Shown here in pieces: positions 27,963 to 38,100 of a DNA stretch of 64,000 nt. The position numbers and the translations under genes were made by a program. The stretch is from Flavobacteriaceae bacterium. GTDB lineage: Bacteria; Bacteroidota; Bacteroidia; Flavobacteriales; Flavobacteriaceae. A model generated the notes under the pieces. It had not been told where the DNA came from. It did not search any database and saw only the letters and a list, made by a program, of their open reading frames with translations. Location of the stretch: the NCBI GenBank assembly GCA_014238425.1, contig JABABD010000016.1:62001-126000 (forward strand), written 5' to 3'. The stretch's first letter is position 1, and the number at the start of each line of letters is the position of its first letter.

Positions 27963-29390
27963 ATGAAAAACCCATTTAAATTAATCAACTTATTAGTATT
28001 AACGTTATTACTAACAGCTTTTGGCTGTAGTAACGACGATGATAATACAGTTACTATAAATCTTCAAGACTTAGAAGTAACTGTTGACGAAAACCCTACT
28101 GATGGACAAGTTATTGGCACTGTGCAAAGCGATAGTAGTAGCTCATTAACTTATAGTATAGCATCTCAGACCCCAGATGGGGCTCTGAGTATAGATATCA
28201 GTTCAGGAGAATTAACTGTTGCTGATGCTGCTTTATTTGACTTTGAAACAAACTCTGTAATTACGGCAATAGTTTCTGCTGAAGAAGCTGTAAATGCAGC
28301 AACTGTAACAATTACTATTAATAATGTAAATGAATTAAATACCCAAGACTTTACTACAGCTATAGATGAAAACCCAACAAATGGGGATTCTTTAGGTACA
28401 GTTCAAGCCACTGGGGATGGAACATTAAGTTTTAGTATTAGTTCTGAAACACCTGCAGATGCTTTGAATATAGATGCTAACACTGGTGAATTAACCGTTG
28501 CTGATGCCTTGCTATTCGATTTTGAAACGAATCCTATTATTATAGCTGACATCTCAGTTGATAATTCTGGCAATGTCGAAACTGTAATGGCTACTATTAA
28601 TCTCAATAATATAAATGAATTAAGCATTCAAGATTTTACAGCATCTATAGATGAAAACTCAACAAACGGAAGTTTATTAGGAACTGTTCAGGCTTCTGGT
28701 GATGGTACATTAACCTACAGTATAACAACTCAAACACCAACAGGTGCATTAACTATAAATGCAAGTACAGGAGAATTAACAATAGCAGATGAAACATTAT
28801 TTGATTTTGAAACAAATCCTACAATTACAGCAACTGTTATGGTTGACAATTCTGTAAGCACAGAAACTACTACGGTTACAATAAACCTAAATGATCTCGC
28901 TGAACCAGCAACTATAGGAGATTTTCGTGATGGAGGTGTTGTGTTTTGGGTAGATCCTACAGACAACAACCATGGTTTGGTAGTTGCAGTAAGCAGCCAA
29001 TTTATTTCTGGGACATGGGGCTGCTCAGGTACTAATACAGGAGCGACCGGTACAGCAATAGGCACAGGAGCAACAAATACATCAGCAATAGTATCGTCTG
29101 GGTGCGCAACTTCTGGAAGCGTGGTTGAAATAATTTCTAATTTAAATTTGAATGGGTATGATGATTGGTTTTTGCCTAGTGAAGGGGAATTAAGTGAAAT
29201 GTACACAAATATAAACACTGTTAATGCTACTATTACTGCAAATGGAGGACAGGTAACCTACCAATTTCATTGGAGTTCTACCGAAATTAATACTACCGCT
29301 GCTAAGCTTGTTAACCTTACAACTGGAACCATTGGTGGAAGTGGAAAAGATGGTAATTTATACTTTGCAAGAGCGGTTAGAGCATTTTGA
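27963..29390 (+). CDS. Surface lipoprotein with three cadherin-like repeats and a DUF1566 (Lcl) domain
   Basis: A 475-residue lipoprotein; the lipobox is AFGC with Cys 22, and the SNDDDN directly after the Cys resembles the export signal of flavobacterial surface lipoproteins. Three repeats of about 95 residues follow (about 32-125, 127-222 and 224-319), each with DENPTNG..LGTVQA, a GELTVAD.LFDFE core and an NLNN end, as in cadherin or dystroglycan-like domains. Residues about 320-475 form a DUF1566 domain (GDFRDGGVVFWVD to GYDDWFLPSEGEL to YFARAVRAF). A role in adhesion is likely; no enzymatic function is visible. A terminator follows at 29412. Confidence 0.85.
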   Translation: MKNPFKLINLLVLTLLLTAFGCSNDDDNTVTINLQDLEVTVDENPTDGQVIGTVQSDSSSSLTYSIASQTPDGALSIDISSGELTVADAALFDFETNSVITAIVSAEEAVNAATVTITINNVNELNTQDFTTAIDENPTNGDSLGTVQATGDGTLSFSISSETPADALNIDANTGELTVADALLFDFETNPIIIADISVDNSGNVETVMATINLNNINELSIQDFTASIDENSTNGSLLGTVQASGDGTLTYSITTQTPTGALTINASTGELTIADETLFDFETNPTITATVMVDNSVSTETTTVTINLNDLAEPATIGDFRDGGVVFWVDPTDNNHGLVVAVSSQFISGTWGCSGTNTGATGTAIGTGATNTSAIVSSGCATSGSVVEIISNLNLNGYDDWFLPSEGELSEMYTNINTVNATITANGGQVTYQFHWSSTEINTTAAKLVNLTTGTIGGSGKDGNLYFARAVRAF

Positions 29391-29411
29391 TTTAATATAA
29401 TAAAAGATTTT

Positions 29412-29450
29412 GTCCCATAATTGATTTAAAGCTTTTATGGGGCTTTTATT
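29412..29450 (+). terminator. Rho-independent terminator after the cadherin-like lipoprotein gene
   Basis: The stem GTCCCATAA pairs with TTATGGGGC (one wobble) and is followed by TTTTATTTAA. It starts 22 bases after the stop codon. Confidence 0.8.
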
Positions 29451-29457
29451 TAATTTA

Positions 29458-29610
29458 GAATAGCTTTTCGGGATCAATCAGTTCATCTAGTTTCTGTCTT
29501 AAAAAATCACTTAATAAACTCAATCCATATTGATAAGAAGGATTCATCCAACCAAAATCACTGGTGGAAATAGAGAAGATTTGAACGAAAACAATTGTAT
29601 AAGTAATAAA
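29458..29610 (-). pseudogene. In-frame coding remnant downstream of the GyrI-domain gene
   Basis: On the minus strand, reading on past the TGA of the GyrI-domain gene in the same frame gives about 50 sense codons before a TAA at 29458. The final part (TSDFGWMNPSYQYG, then LDELIDPEKLF) looks like the C-terminal helix of a real protein. There is no evident start codon or spacing for a separate gene. It is either the decayed end of another gene or chance; no family is recognised. Confidence 0.35.
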
Positions 29611-30513
29611 TCAGTTAGTAACCTGTTTTAACGGCATAAAAACTTCGGATTTCCACGATAATTCATCGCCACCCATGTTCGGATTAGTAAAGAATATTTC
29701 TATGGGTTTTTCTTCGACAAGAAGGTTTTTTTTCTGAGCATATTCCAGTAAATGATACCAAGCTCGATCTGAAGTGATATAATTACCATTATATATGGCT
29801 TTGATAGCTTTTTGACTTTTTAACGAGTTAAATTTTATGCCTATAATCTCTGGAAGAGTATCTGGTTTTATAATAGGGTAACAAAAATTATATGAGATGC
29901 TATCACTTTGAATAAACCACTCTTTAATTTCTATAAAAGGCTGACCGTCCAAACTCAATCCATTTTTGACCAAAATGCTATTTAGAAATGAGTAGTTCTC
30001 CATCATCTTTAAAGCCTTTCCTTTTTGCGAACTTTTTAAGGATACATATGCGTAATACTTTGGAGCTATCTCACTTTCACCAAGGATCGTTACTTTAAAA
30101 TTGTCGGTATGCTCTTTAATTGTAATCATACAATCCTTTATTGTTTTTTTTGTGCGTTTTTCAAAGTCAGTTTCAAAAAAAGGAATACATAGTTTATTCC
30201 ATAAACTATGATCTATATCTTTTACTAGAATTTTTATACGAGACATGGAATCGTTTAGTTTTAGTATCGACCAATCGTAATGATGAATGGAATCATTAAA
30301 ATTAAAATGATGAACAAAATTGTTGAGATTCTTTTGTTCGACGAATTTTGAATTTCCAATACTATTGGCCCATAATTTTATTTCCTGATTGAGCGTTCCT
30401 GGAATGCCCTTTGAGGTAAAAGTCACCCTATAATCATTGGGTTTCACGAATAAATACCAAAAAAGACCGCCTAACAAAAGAGTTCCTAGTCCTAGAATGA
30501 TTTTTTTCCGCAT
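29611..30513 (-). CDS. Membrane-anchored SRPBCC/GyrI-like small-molecule-binding protein
   Basis: A 300-residue protein with one N-terminal transmembrane segment (about residues 5-23) and no lipobox. The N-terminal half resembles an SRPBCC-type polyketide cyclase/START fold, as seen in proteins fused to effector-binding domains. The C-terminal half (about 145-295) has the GyrI/AraC effector-binding pattern, ending with the IEIFFTNPNMGGDELSWKSEVFMPLK type strand. It closes the SusCD/VCBS operon, 10 bases after the haloperoxidase-like gene. A ligand-sensing or buffering role outside the cytoplasm is possible; no DNA-binding domain is present. Assignment of the N-terminal half is tentative. Confidence 0.65.
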   Translation of the reverse strand: MRKKIILGLGTLLLGGLFWYLFVKPNDYRVTFTSKGIPGTLNQEIKLWANSIGNSKFVEQKNLNNFVHHFNFNDSIHHYDWSILKLNDSMSRIKILVKDIDHSLWNKLCIPFFETDFEKRTKKTIKDCMITIKEHTDNFKVTILGESEIAPKYYAYVSLKSSQKGKALKMMENYSFLNSILVKNGLSLDGQPFIEIKEWFIQSDSISYNFCYPIIKPDTLPEIIGIKFNSLKSQKAIKAIYNGNYITSDRAWYHLLEYAQKKNLLVEEKPIEIFFTNPNMGGDELSWKSEVFMPLKQVTN

Positions 30514-30523
30514 GGTCTTTCTT

Positions 30524-31861
30524 TTATTTTGAAGAGATATTCACTTCCATATTAAGCTGATCTACCACAAATTTCCCTAGATCTCGACCCTGTTTTACAC
30601 CAATTTCAACAGCAGCGTGATAGTGAATTCCACCATACATTCTACTAATAGCCGCTTCGTCAGCTGCTTCATCAAAAGACGAAAAACTTCTTACTGGAAG
30701 ACCATAACTTACTTCGGTATTATCATCGAAGGCAAAATCATTTCCAAAAATACTTGTTAGTACAGTTGATGCAGCACCTGATACTACAGAATGACCACTA
30801 GAATATTCAGGAAATGGGGGCGTTTGTAAAACGGGTTTCCAGCTATCATCAATATGCTCATTAATTAGAGTTTCTGGACGTATCAAATTACTACGATACT
30901 TTTCGTCCCAACAGCTGATAAAAGCATCAGCAATAGCGATAGAGGATTTCGTATATACATATAATGTTTTCGAAAAATTACTATTTGTTTTTCGTGACGC
31001 TATTTTTGCAATACCTATCCAATGCGCACCAGGTGTTATTTTCTTTGTAGCGAACATGAGGTGGCCTCTAGTCACAGAAACATACGGATTACAGTCCCAA
31101 AAACGAGCAATTTGTATTTCCTCAGATTCATCGCCTTTGCCTGTTATTTCATTACTTATATCGTAAACTTCTTTTAATTCTTTATAAAAAGCAGATTTTT
31201 TTTCCATGGAAAATGGAGGAGGAGGTATGGGTTTGAACTGCTGTGCCGAATCAATAACAAACGGCCGTAATTTATTCCAATGGGGTTCTATGCCGCCCAT
31301 GTAAGATGGTGGTGTTGGTTGCCATCTTGAAGGGTCATCAATATCAACCGTGAACTTCGGCATAGTTCGAGTCTGTTTATAATTATCATTGTCCATCCAT
31401 TCTGATATATGATTAACAACTTGTAAACCATATGCTTTTGAAGCTATAAACTCTTTTGAGTTTTGCTGTTCCCAAACCTGGTAAAGACTGTCCTTAAGAA
31501 CTTCCATTTTTTCTTCAGAGAAAATTAATTTCTGACTAAGTTCCATATGAGCAACTAAAGCAGATAGTTCATAATTAATTCCATCACTATTATTGGGTTT
31601 CGGAATCGAGGTTAATCCTGTAATACTGCCTTGAAGTGATGTGTAATTTTCATCATACAAAGCCGTGATTTCGTAAGCAGCTATATTTGGATAGACAAAA
31701 ATTCTACTCGATACAGGAGGCGAAAAAATATCATGGATCATTATTTCTGTGACCTTATCAACTGATGCATGCATATCTTCGGGTGAAATAACTATCGGTT
31801 CTGACTTACTACATGAAGATAAGAAAGTCATAAGACTAGCAATTATCAATAACTTCTTCAT
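30524..31861 (-). CDS. Vanadium-dependent haloperoxidase-like PAP2 family lipoprotein
   Basis: A 445-residue lipoprotein (leader ending SSC near residue 17). All three oxyanion-binding motifs of the PAP2/vanadium haloperoxidase superfamily are present: K321-x6-R328-P, SSGH with H357, and SR-x5-H with H413. These positions bind vanadate or phosphate, so the protein may be a haloperoxidase, halogenase or phosphatase. Its start codon overlaps the stop of the upstream VCBS gene by four bases (ATGA), indicating translational coupling. Members of this family recur beside VCBS and SusC/SusD genes in Bacteroidota without known function. Whether it uses vanadium cannot be told from sequence. Confidence 0.82.
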   Translation of the reverse strand: MKKLLIIASLMTFLSSCSKSEPIVISPEDMHASVDKVTEIMIHDIFSPPVSSRIFVYPNIAAYEITALYDENYTSLQGSITGLTSIPKPNNSDGINYELSALVAHMELSQKLIFSEEKMEVLKDSLYQVWEQQNSKEFIASKAYGLQVVNHISEWMDNDNYKQTRTMPKFTVDIDDPSRWQPTPPSYMGGIEPHWNKLRPFVIDSAQQFKPIPPPPFSMEKKSAFYKELKEVYDISNEITGKGDESEEIQIARFWDCNPYVSVTRGHLMFATKKITPGAHWIGIAKIASRKTNSNFSKTLYVYTKSSIAIADAFISCWDEKYRSNLIRPETLINEHIDDSWKPVLQTPPFPEYSSGHSVVSGAASTVLTSIFGNDFAFDDNTEVSYGLPVRSFSSFDEAADEAAISRMYGGIHYHAAVEIGVKQGRDLGKFVVDQLNMEVNISSK

Positions 31862-34800
31862 TTTTGTTTTTTATTTAGCAAATTATATACCTGTGCTTTG
31901 TCATTATTCATAGTGACTAGCAAGTATGGTTTTTTATTAAGGGTAATGATATCAAGATTTCTAACTGATTTTTGAGTCAAATCTAGGCCTAATGTATGTC
32001 CTAAAAGTATGTTATTCTCGTCTTTTATCAGTGCTCCTGTAAAAGAATCTAATCGACCTTGAAAAGGTTTAACTCCAAAATAATTACCTGCAACAAGAAC
32101 TTCTTGCTGCCCGTCTGTATCAAAGTCGTAATTAATAAATGCGGTGATTGGTGAAACTTGTAGCTCGTTGTTAAACGGAACAAATGTAAATGTACCCATA
32201 TCATTTCTTAAATAGCCGGACCGCAGCTCTGAAACTTCAAGAGTCGTTACGTTTTTTAAACTATTATGATCAAACACTTCATTCAAAGTTTTGCCGGCAA
32301 AGCTCTTATAGTCTGGATATTTCTTCTTGAGACTAATTATCTGACTAGATAATTGATTCAGGTCCTCCAAAGGATAATATTTTCCATTTTTTTGAACGGC
32401 AATAATGGTTTCAGTTTGGCCATTATCATCTAAATCACCGTAATATGCTTTAAGTGGGTATTTCTGTGAAGCTGTAAACTTCGAGTTGGTTCCCCAATTG
32501 CCAGTGAGGTAATCCACATCTCCATCCTTATCTATATCGAAAGGCATAAGACTTTGCCAGAGACCTTTAAGGTTGTTAACGCCTGTATCAAGTTGAGTTA
32601 AAGTCCCATTATTGTTTTTAAAAAATTTGGGAGCCATCCATTCCCCAACTACAATAAGGTCTTTAGCACCGTCATTATCAAAATCACTCCAACAAGCATC
32701 AGTTATCATTCCAATAGTTTCTAACACTTTATTCGGAATGATTTCAAATTTGCCATTATTGTTTTGCAATAGAAGAGATTTTGGAAGTCGACCAAAATCA
32801 TTAGATACGGATTGATTTCCGATAAAGAGATCTTCATCTCCATCTTTGTCTACATCGTTTGCTAGAATTATAGAAAGATTTTCAAAACTTTCAGGAAAAT
32901 CCATAGTAACAAAACTCGAATCGTTTTGTATATAATACTCATTAAGTAGAGGTTTCATTTGGTTGTAGAAATCTGCACCGCCTCTTCCAAGAATCAAATC
33001 ATTCATACCATCGTTATTCAGATCTGCTATATAGGCATCAACATCTTCTTTAATGGAATCTTTAGAAATAGATGGAATTTCTTTTCTTATATAAGAGCTA
33101 TCTTTTTGAACATATATAGTTGATGGTATAAATTTAGAGCCACCAAAAAATATATCTGCTCTTCCGTCATTGTCTATATCTCCAATAGCTGTTGCAGGAC
33201 CTCTATCGGATATCTGATAGGGTATAAGTTTTTGCCTATTGAAATCGGTGTAAGAGTCTTCTTTATGCAAGAAATCGATGCCAAGATTATTCGCAACCTT
33301 TTCGAAAATATGTGCGTCTTTTGGTTGTAACACACTATAATCGAAAGGCTTAGTGTTTTCTGGGCGAACTGTCAAAAACTGATTCGTCCGAATATTTTTA
33401 ATGACTTGATAAGTTTGATTGGGCCAAACAATTTTTAGCGAATCCACTGTTTCACTTTGATTGTAGCCGAAATGTAAAATAGGTTCTGAGGACGCTTGAA
33501 AACCACGTACGGTATACAATTCTTTATAATCAAGCACACCGTTATTGTATGAAAACACTTTTGTTCCAATACCGTTTCTGTTAGTTTGAGTATAGTTGAA
33601 TTTCAGTTTTAAGTAATTGGCTTTAGTATTCGTCTGGTTGATATACAGAGATGCGTAGTCGTTGCTATTATTTGTAACAATATCAAGGTCTCCATCTAAG
33701 TCTAAATCGCTTAAAGCGGAAGCTCCTGAAATAATAGTGTCGTTGGCAATCCATTGTCCAGACATATTTTCAAATTTTAGTCCGCTTTTTCCTTTAAATG
33801 CTACATTTGCCACGGCTCCAGATGGCATCATACCCAGCGCCTGTTGATCGACCAGTTTGGTGCTATTTATTTTCTTTTGAATTTGCTCATTCGAGACAAA
33901 GTTGATATAGTCTAGATCATTTGGGCGTTTAGGAATACCATTAGAAATAAAAATATCTTGCTGACCATCTTGATCATAATCGGAAAAAAGTGCGCTCCAA
34001 CTCCAATCTGTAGCGGCGACTTCGCTTAGAAGTGCTGTTTCTGTATAGGTACTGCCTTGATTGTTTATATATAGCATATTGCGTGCGTATTGGTAATGAT
34101 ATCCAAATTGCTCGGTTCGTAACTTTTGTGTTTGCACATCATCGGCTCCTTCCGACGATTTTAAAATTTTTTCATCTTCAGGCAACATATCTAAGGACAT
34201 AATATCTGGCCATCCATCGTGATTAATATCGGCTACGTCATTGCCCATTGAAAATCGTGTTGTATGACCAAAATAGCGCTTCAAACTTTCAGTAAAAGTG
34301 CCATCACCATTATTTAAATAGTAATAATCATCTTCATGGAAATCGTTTCCAACATATATATCAGGATAGCCATCTTGATTAAAATCTGAAATAGCTACTC
34401 CTAATCCATACCCATTGACACCACTATAAATACGCGCTTCTTCACTTACATCTGTAAATGTTTGCCCATCATTTCGCAGCAGTTTATCACCAGTTTCATA
34501 ACTTCTTTTTCTTCGAACTTCGGCTTTGCCATAAGATTCTTGTGTGTGAACTGCATGATTTAATAAATAGATATCTAGATCTCCATCGAGGTCAAAATCT
34601 AAAAACGCTGCAGATGAACTGTAGGAATCGAAAGCTAATCCATATTTGGCGGCACTTTCTGTGAATTTTCCATGACCATCATTGATATACAATTCGTTAT
34701 ATCCATCAAAGCCATTGAGTCCAACAACTGCACATACATAAATATCTAAAAATCCATCTCCGTTTATATCTCCCATTACCGCTCCGGTATTCCAGGAGCT

Positions 34801-35118
34801 GTTTCCTTGTATGCCAGCTGATTCAGAGATGTCCTCAAAGATTAGATTGCCTTTGTTAAGGAATAACTTGTTCTTGGTTTGATTTGCCGAAAAGAAGATA
34901 TCTGGTAATTCATCACCATTAATATCTCCAATAGCAACACCACCACCGTTATAGAAATAGAGGTAATCCAATATATTTAAATCCTCACTTGGAGTAAGTG
35001 TGTTAATGAAATCAACACCTGTTTTTTCAGGTTTGTGGTTAATGAATAGCAAATCATCCTGTTTTTTGCAACCAAACAGAAGAAGGAACATTGACATGAA
35101 AAACAATAGTCTATTCAT
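31858..35118 (-). CDS. VCBS/FG-GAP repeat lipoprotein with ASPIC/UnbV domain (paralogue 2 of 3)
   Basis: A 1086-residue lipoprotein with lipobox LFGC (Cys 17). It has many calcium-loop blades (DINGDELPD, DINGDGFLD, DFDLDGDLD, DFNQDGYPD and others), an ASPIC/UnbV domain near residues 520-590, and a second set of blades up to the end. It overlaps the upstream paralogue by eight bases and the downstream PAP2 gene by four, so the three genes are translationally coupled. The length and domain order match the paralogues at 4378-7674 and 35111-38464 throughout, which indicates gene duplication. A role as an outer-membrane accessory of the SusC/SusD pair is inferred. Confidence 0.9.
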   Translation of the reverse strand: MNRLLFFMSMFLLLFGCKKQDDLLFINHKPEKTGVDFINTLTPSEDLNILDYLYFYNGGGVAIGDINGDELPDIFFSANQTKNKLFLNKGNLIFEDISESAGIQGNSSWNTGAVMGDINGDGFLDIYVCAVVGLNGFDGYNELYINDGHGKFTESAAKYGLAFDSYSSSAAFLDFDLDGDLDIYLLNHAVHTQESYGKAEVRRKRSYETGDKLLRNDGQTFTDVSEEARIYSGVNGYGLGVAISDFNQDGYPDIYVGNDFHEDDYYYLNNGDGTFTESLKRYFGHTTRFSMGNDVADINHDGWPDIMSLDMLPEDEKILKSSEGADDVQTQKLRTEQFGYHYQYARNMLYINNQGSTYTETALLSEVAATDWSWSALFSDYDQDGQQDIFISNGIPKRPNDLDYINFVSNEQIQKKINSTKLVDQQALGMMPSGAVANVAFKGKSGLKFENMSGQWIANDTIISGASALSDLDLDGDLDIVTNNSNDYASLYINQTNTKANYLKLKFNYTQTNRNGIGTKVFSYNNGVLDYKELYTVRGFQASSEPILHFGYNQSETVDSLKIVWPNQTYQVIKNIRTNQFLTVRPENTKPFDYSVLQPKDAHIFEKVANNLGIDFLHKEDSYTDFNRQKLIPYQISDRGPATAIGDIDNDGRADIFFGGSKFIPSTIYVQKDSSYIRKEIPSISKDSIKEDVDAYIADLNNDGMNDLILGRGGADFYNQMKPLLNEYYIQNDSSFVTMDFPESFENLSIILANDVDKDGDEDLFIGNQSVSNDFGRLPKSLLLQNNNGKFEIIPNKVLETIGMITDACWSDFDNDGAKDLIVVGEWMAPKFFKNNNGTLTQLDTGVNNLKGLWQSLMPFDIDKDGDVDYLTGNWGTNSKFTASQKYPLKAYYGDLDDNGQTETIIAVQKNGKYYPLEDLNQLSSQIISLKKKYPDYKSFAGKTLNEVFDHNSLKNVTTLEVSELRSGYLRNDMGTFTFVPFNNELQVSPITAFINYDFDTDGQQEVLVAGNYFGVKPFQGRLDSFTGALIKDENNILLGHTLGLDLTQKSVRNLDIITLNKKPYLLVTMNNDKAQVYNLLNKKQK

Positions 35119-38100
35119 TGAGTAAGAATATCTTTGGCGTATTGTTGTTTATGGCTGCGACCATAAAAGTCTGACCATTTTTGTCTTTGAATTGTTTTAA
35201 ATGTTTAATTTCATCACGAACATAAAACCCACTGTCATTATAATTTTGCCATTCGAAATCCATTTGTCCATTACCTAAGAGAACACTACCATAATTAGCA
35301 TCTAGACGTGAATATTGTGGTTTGAATTCGAAATTATTACCACCCATTATTATATCCAAGTGACCGTCAGCGTTAATATCAGAACAAGTAATGCCGCAGA
35401 CACATGATAACTGTACTTTTTGTGGTAACTCTTTAATACTAAAATCTCCTTGTCCATTATTTATTGCGATAACTGAGGATGCTGTCACAGCTGTTTTTTT
35501 GATAGCATTGCTAATAATATCTTCATGAAATAGTTCGTGTACCGTTCTTTTTGCATAATCAGAAGCTTTTATGTTTTGCTTCTTTAATGACACGAGTTGT
35601 CCTGTCATTTCTTGTTTCTGATGTAGTGGATAATCTTTATTATTATCATTTTGAGTCACGATTTGCTCAATAGTACCATTATTATCAAAATCGTTAATCC
35701 ACATTTTCATTGGGTGGTCTTTTGATGGTCTATAATGTAAATTATTACCTTGATTTCCAAGAATCAAATCGGTATCACCATCACGGTCTAGATCGGCAGC
35801 TTCAATACTTCCCCACCAACCAGGTAAGTTATCTAATGAACTCTCTATTCTTTGCAATCTACGTCCGTTGTTTTTATAAATATTTGCTGTTCCCCATTCA
35901 GATATAGTGACTAAATCTTTTTTATTATCACCATCAATATCTGTCCATAAAGAACCGGTAATCATACCTGCATTTTTAATATCATAGACAACTTTGTCTG
36001 TAGCATCACTAAAAGTTCCATTTCCGTTGTTCTGCAAAAATAAATGTTCGGGATCGATACCGTAGGTTCCAACAACACTTCTTGAACCTATAAAGACATC
36101 AATATCACCATCGTTGTCGAAATCATTGGGAGAAATTGTAGATACGTTTTTATAGGCCATTGGTAAGTTTTGTTCAGATACACTAAATACTCCCTTGCCG
36201 TTATTTAAGTATAATCTATTACGATAGGTACGCTCATCACCCACTTGATTACCTCCAGAACCTACCAACAAATCGACATCATTATCTCCATCTGCATCAA
36301 AGAAAGCAGCAGCAGTATCTTCAAAAGAGCTATCATTTACTAAGGCGTTTTGCGATGTAGACACGAGTTTTCCGTCTCCAAGATGCTTATAAATTTGGCC
36401 AGGACTGCCTTTAGCACCTCCGATAAATATATCTTCATTGCCGTCGCCATCAATATCGCCAACTGCTAAGGAAGGACCTTCCTGTGAGAGTTTTTTATAA
36501 ATAAGACCTTCATAATCGAAATCTGAGTATTTATTTTCGACATGAGCAGTTAACCCTTTATTTGTTAATTCGCGAACTAAAGGCGTTTTGTTTTTTTGAT
36601 TTGGATATTTGTAGATACCAGTTGCATCATTGTGACTGAGTTGTAAGGTTTGATTGCTTTTAACTTTTTCTATTTTTTGTGTCAAACCATCTGGCCAAAT
36701 AACCCGAAGTGAATCTATGATGGTTTTATCGCCAAGACCTATAGTCATAACATAGTCCATCGAGGATTGAAATCCTCTGGAAGGTATTAGTTCTTGTTGC
36801 AGTATATCTTCATCGGTATATAATATGACAGTCGATCCAACAGCAAAAGGATTTTTTTCTTTTCCTTGTAGTTTAAGTCGTATATGGTGATTATTTGATA
36901 ATTCGTTGCTGTTATTCTGATAAATAAAAACTTGCATGTTAACATTATTAACCACGAGTTCTAAATCACCATCATTATCTAAATCGCCATAAGCAGCGCC
37001 ATTGGACATGCTTGGAAGCTCAAAACCCCAATCTTTGTTAGCATTTGAAAAAGTAATATCACCATTATTTCGATACGCATAATTGGGTTGTGGTCGTATC
37101 GGCATTTTTTCTATTATAGAATCTATAGATTGTTTTCTGCCTGTCAGAGCCATTTTTTGAATGATCTCGTTGGCAAAAAAATCCACAAAGTCTAAATCAG
37201 TAAGATCATGGTTGATACCGTTTGTAATATAAATATCGCGAAACCCGTCATTATCCATATCGACTAAAAGCCCTGCCCAGCTCCAATCTGTTGCATCTAC
37301 ACCACTGAAATAAGCAATTTCTGAAAATGACCCGTTGCCATTGTTAAGTTGTAAAGTATTTTGAATGTATTGTTGATAAAAATCTTTGCTTTGTTTTAGA
37401 TTAAAAACATTATAACCTTCAAACTCCATAACACTTTTAACGCGTTGATCAGCTTCAGGAAGCATGTCTGTTATAAATATATCTGAATGGCCGTCATTAT
37501 TAATATCTGCAATATCGATTCCCATAGCAGATAATGATAAATGCGATGTCCAACTCTTTATATCTTCGGTAAAAGTACCATCTTGATTGTTGATGTAAAG
37601 ATAGTCTCGTTCATAAAAATCATTCGACACGTATAAATCTGGATAGAGGTCTTTGTTAATATCGGTTACCATAACACCTAAACCGAAACCAATTAGACTG
37701 CCGTAAATACCAGCTTCGATACTGACGTCGACAAAGCTTCCGTTATCATTTCTCAATAACATATCTCCAACACCTTTAAAAATGTCTGGAACTCCCTTCC
37801 AATCTTGAGCTCTAACATGACGCTGTTCGGCATATCCTAAACTACTGACAGGAATATTGCTATTATTTAATATGTAGGCATCCAAATCGCCATCTTTGTC
37901 ATAATCGAAAAACGAAGCATGTGTTGTAAATCCTGTTTTTGCCAGGTTGTACGCCTCTGCCTTTTCGGTAAACGTGAGATCACCATTGTTAATATATAAA
38001 TCATTATCATGGTTATTTCCTTTCATATTACCAGCGTTGCTAACATATATGTCCAAGAGACCGTCTGCATTGATATCTACCATGTTTACACCAGTAGACC

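Noticed and set aside
28730-29218. 162-codon open frame opposite the cadherin-like lipoprotein
   Set aside because: It mirrors the repetitive Thr/Asn/Gly codons of the sense gene; the translated product has no signal or domain.
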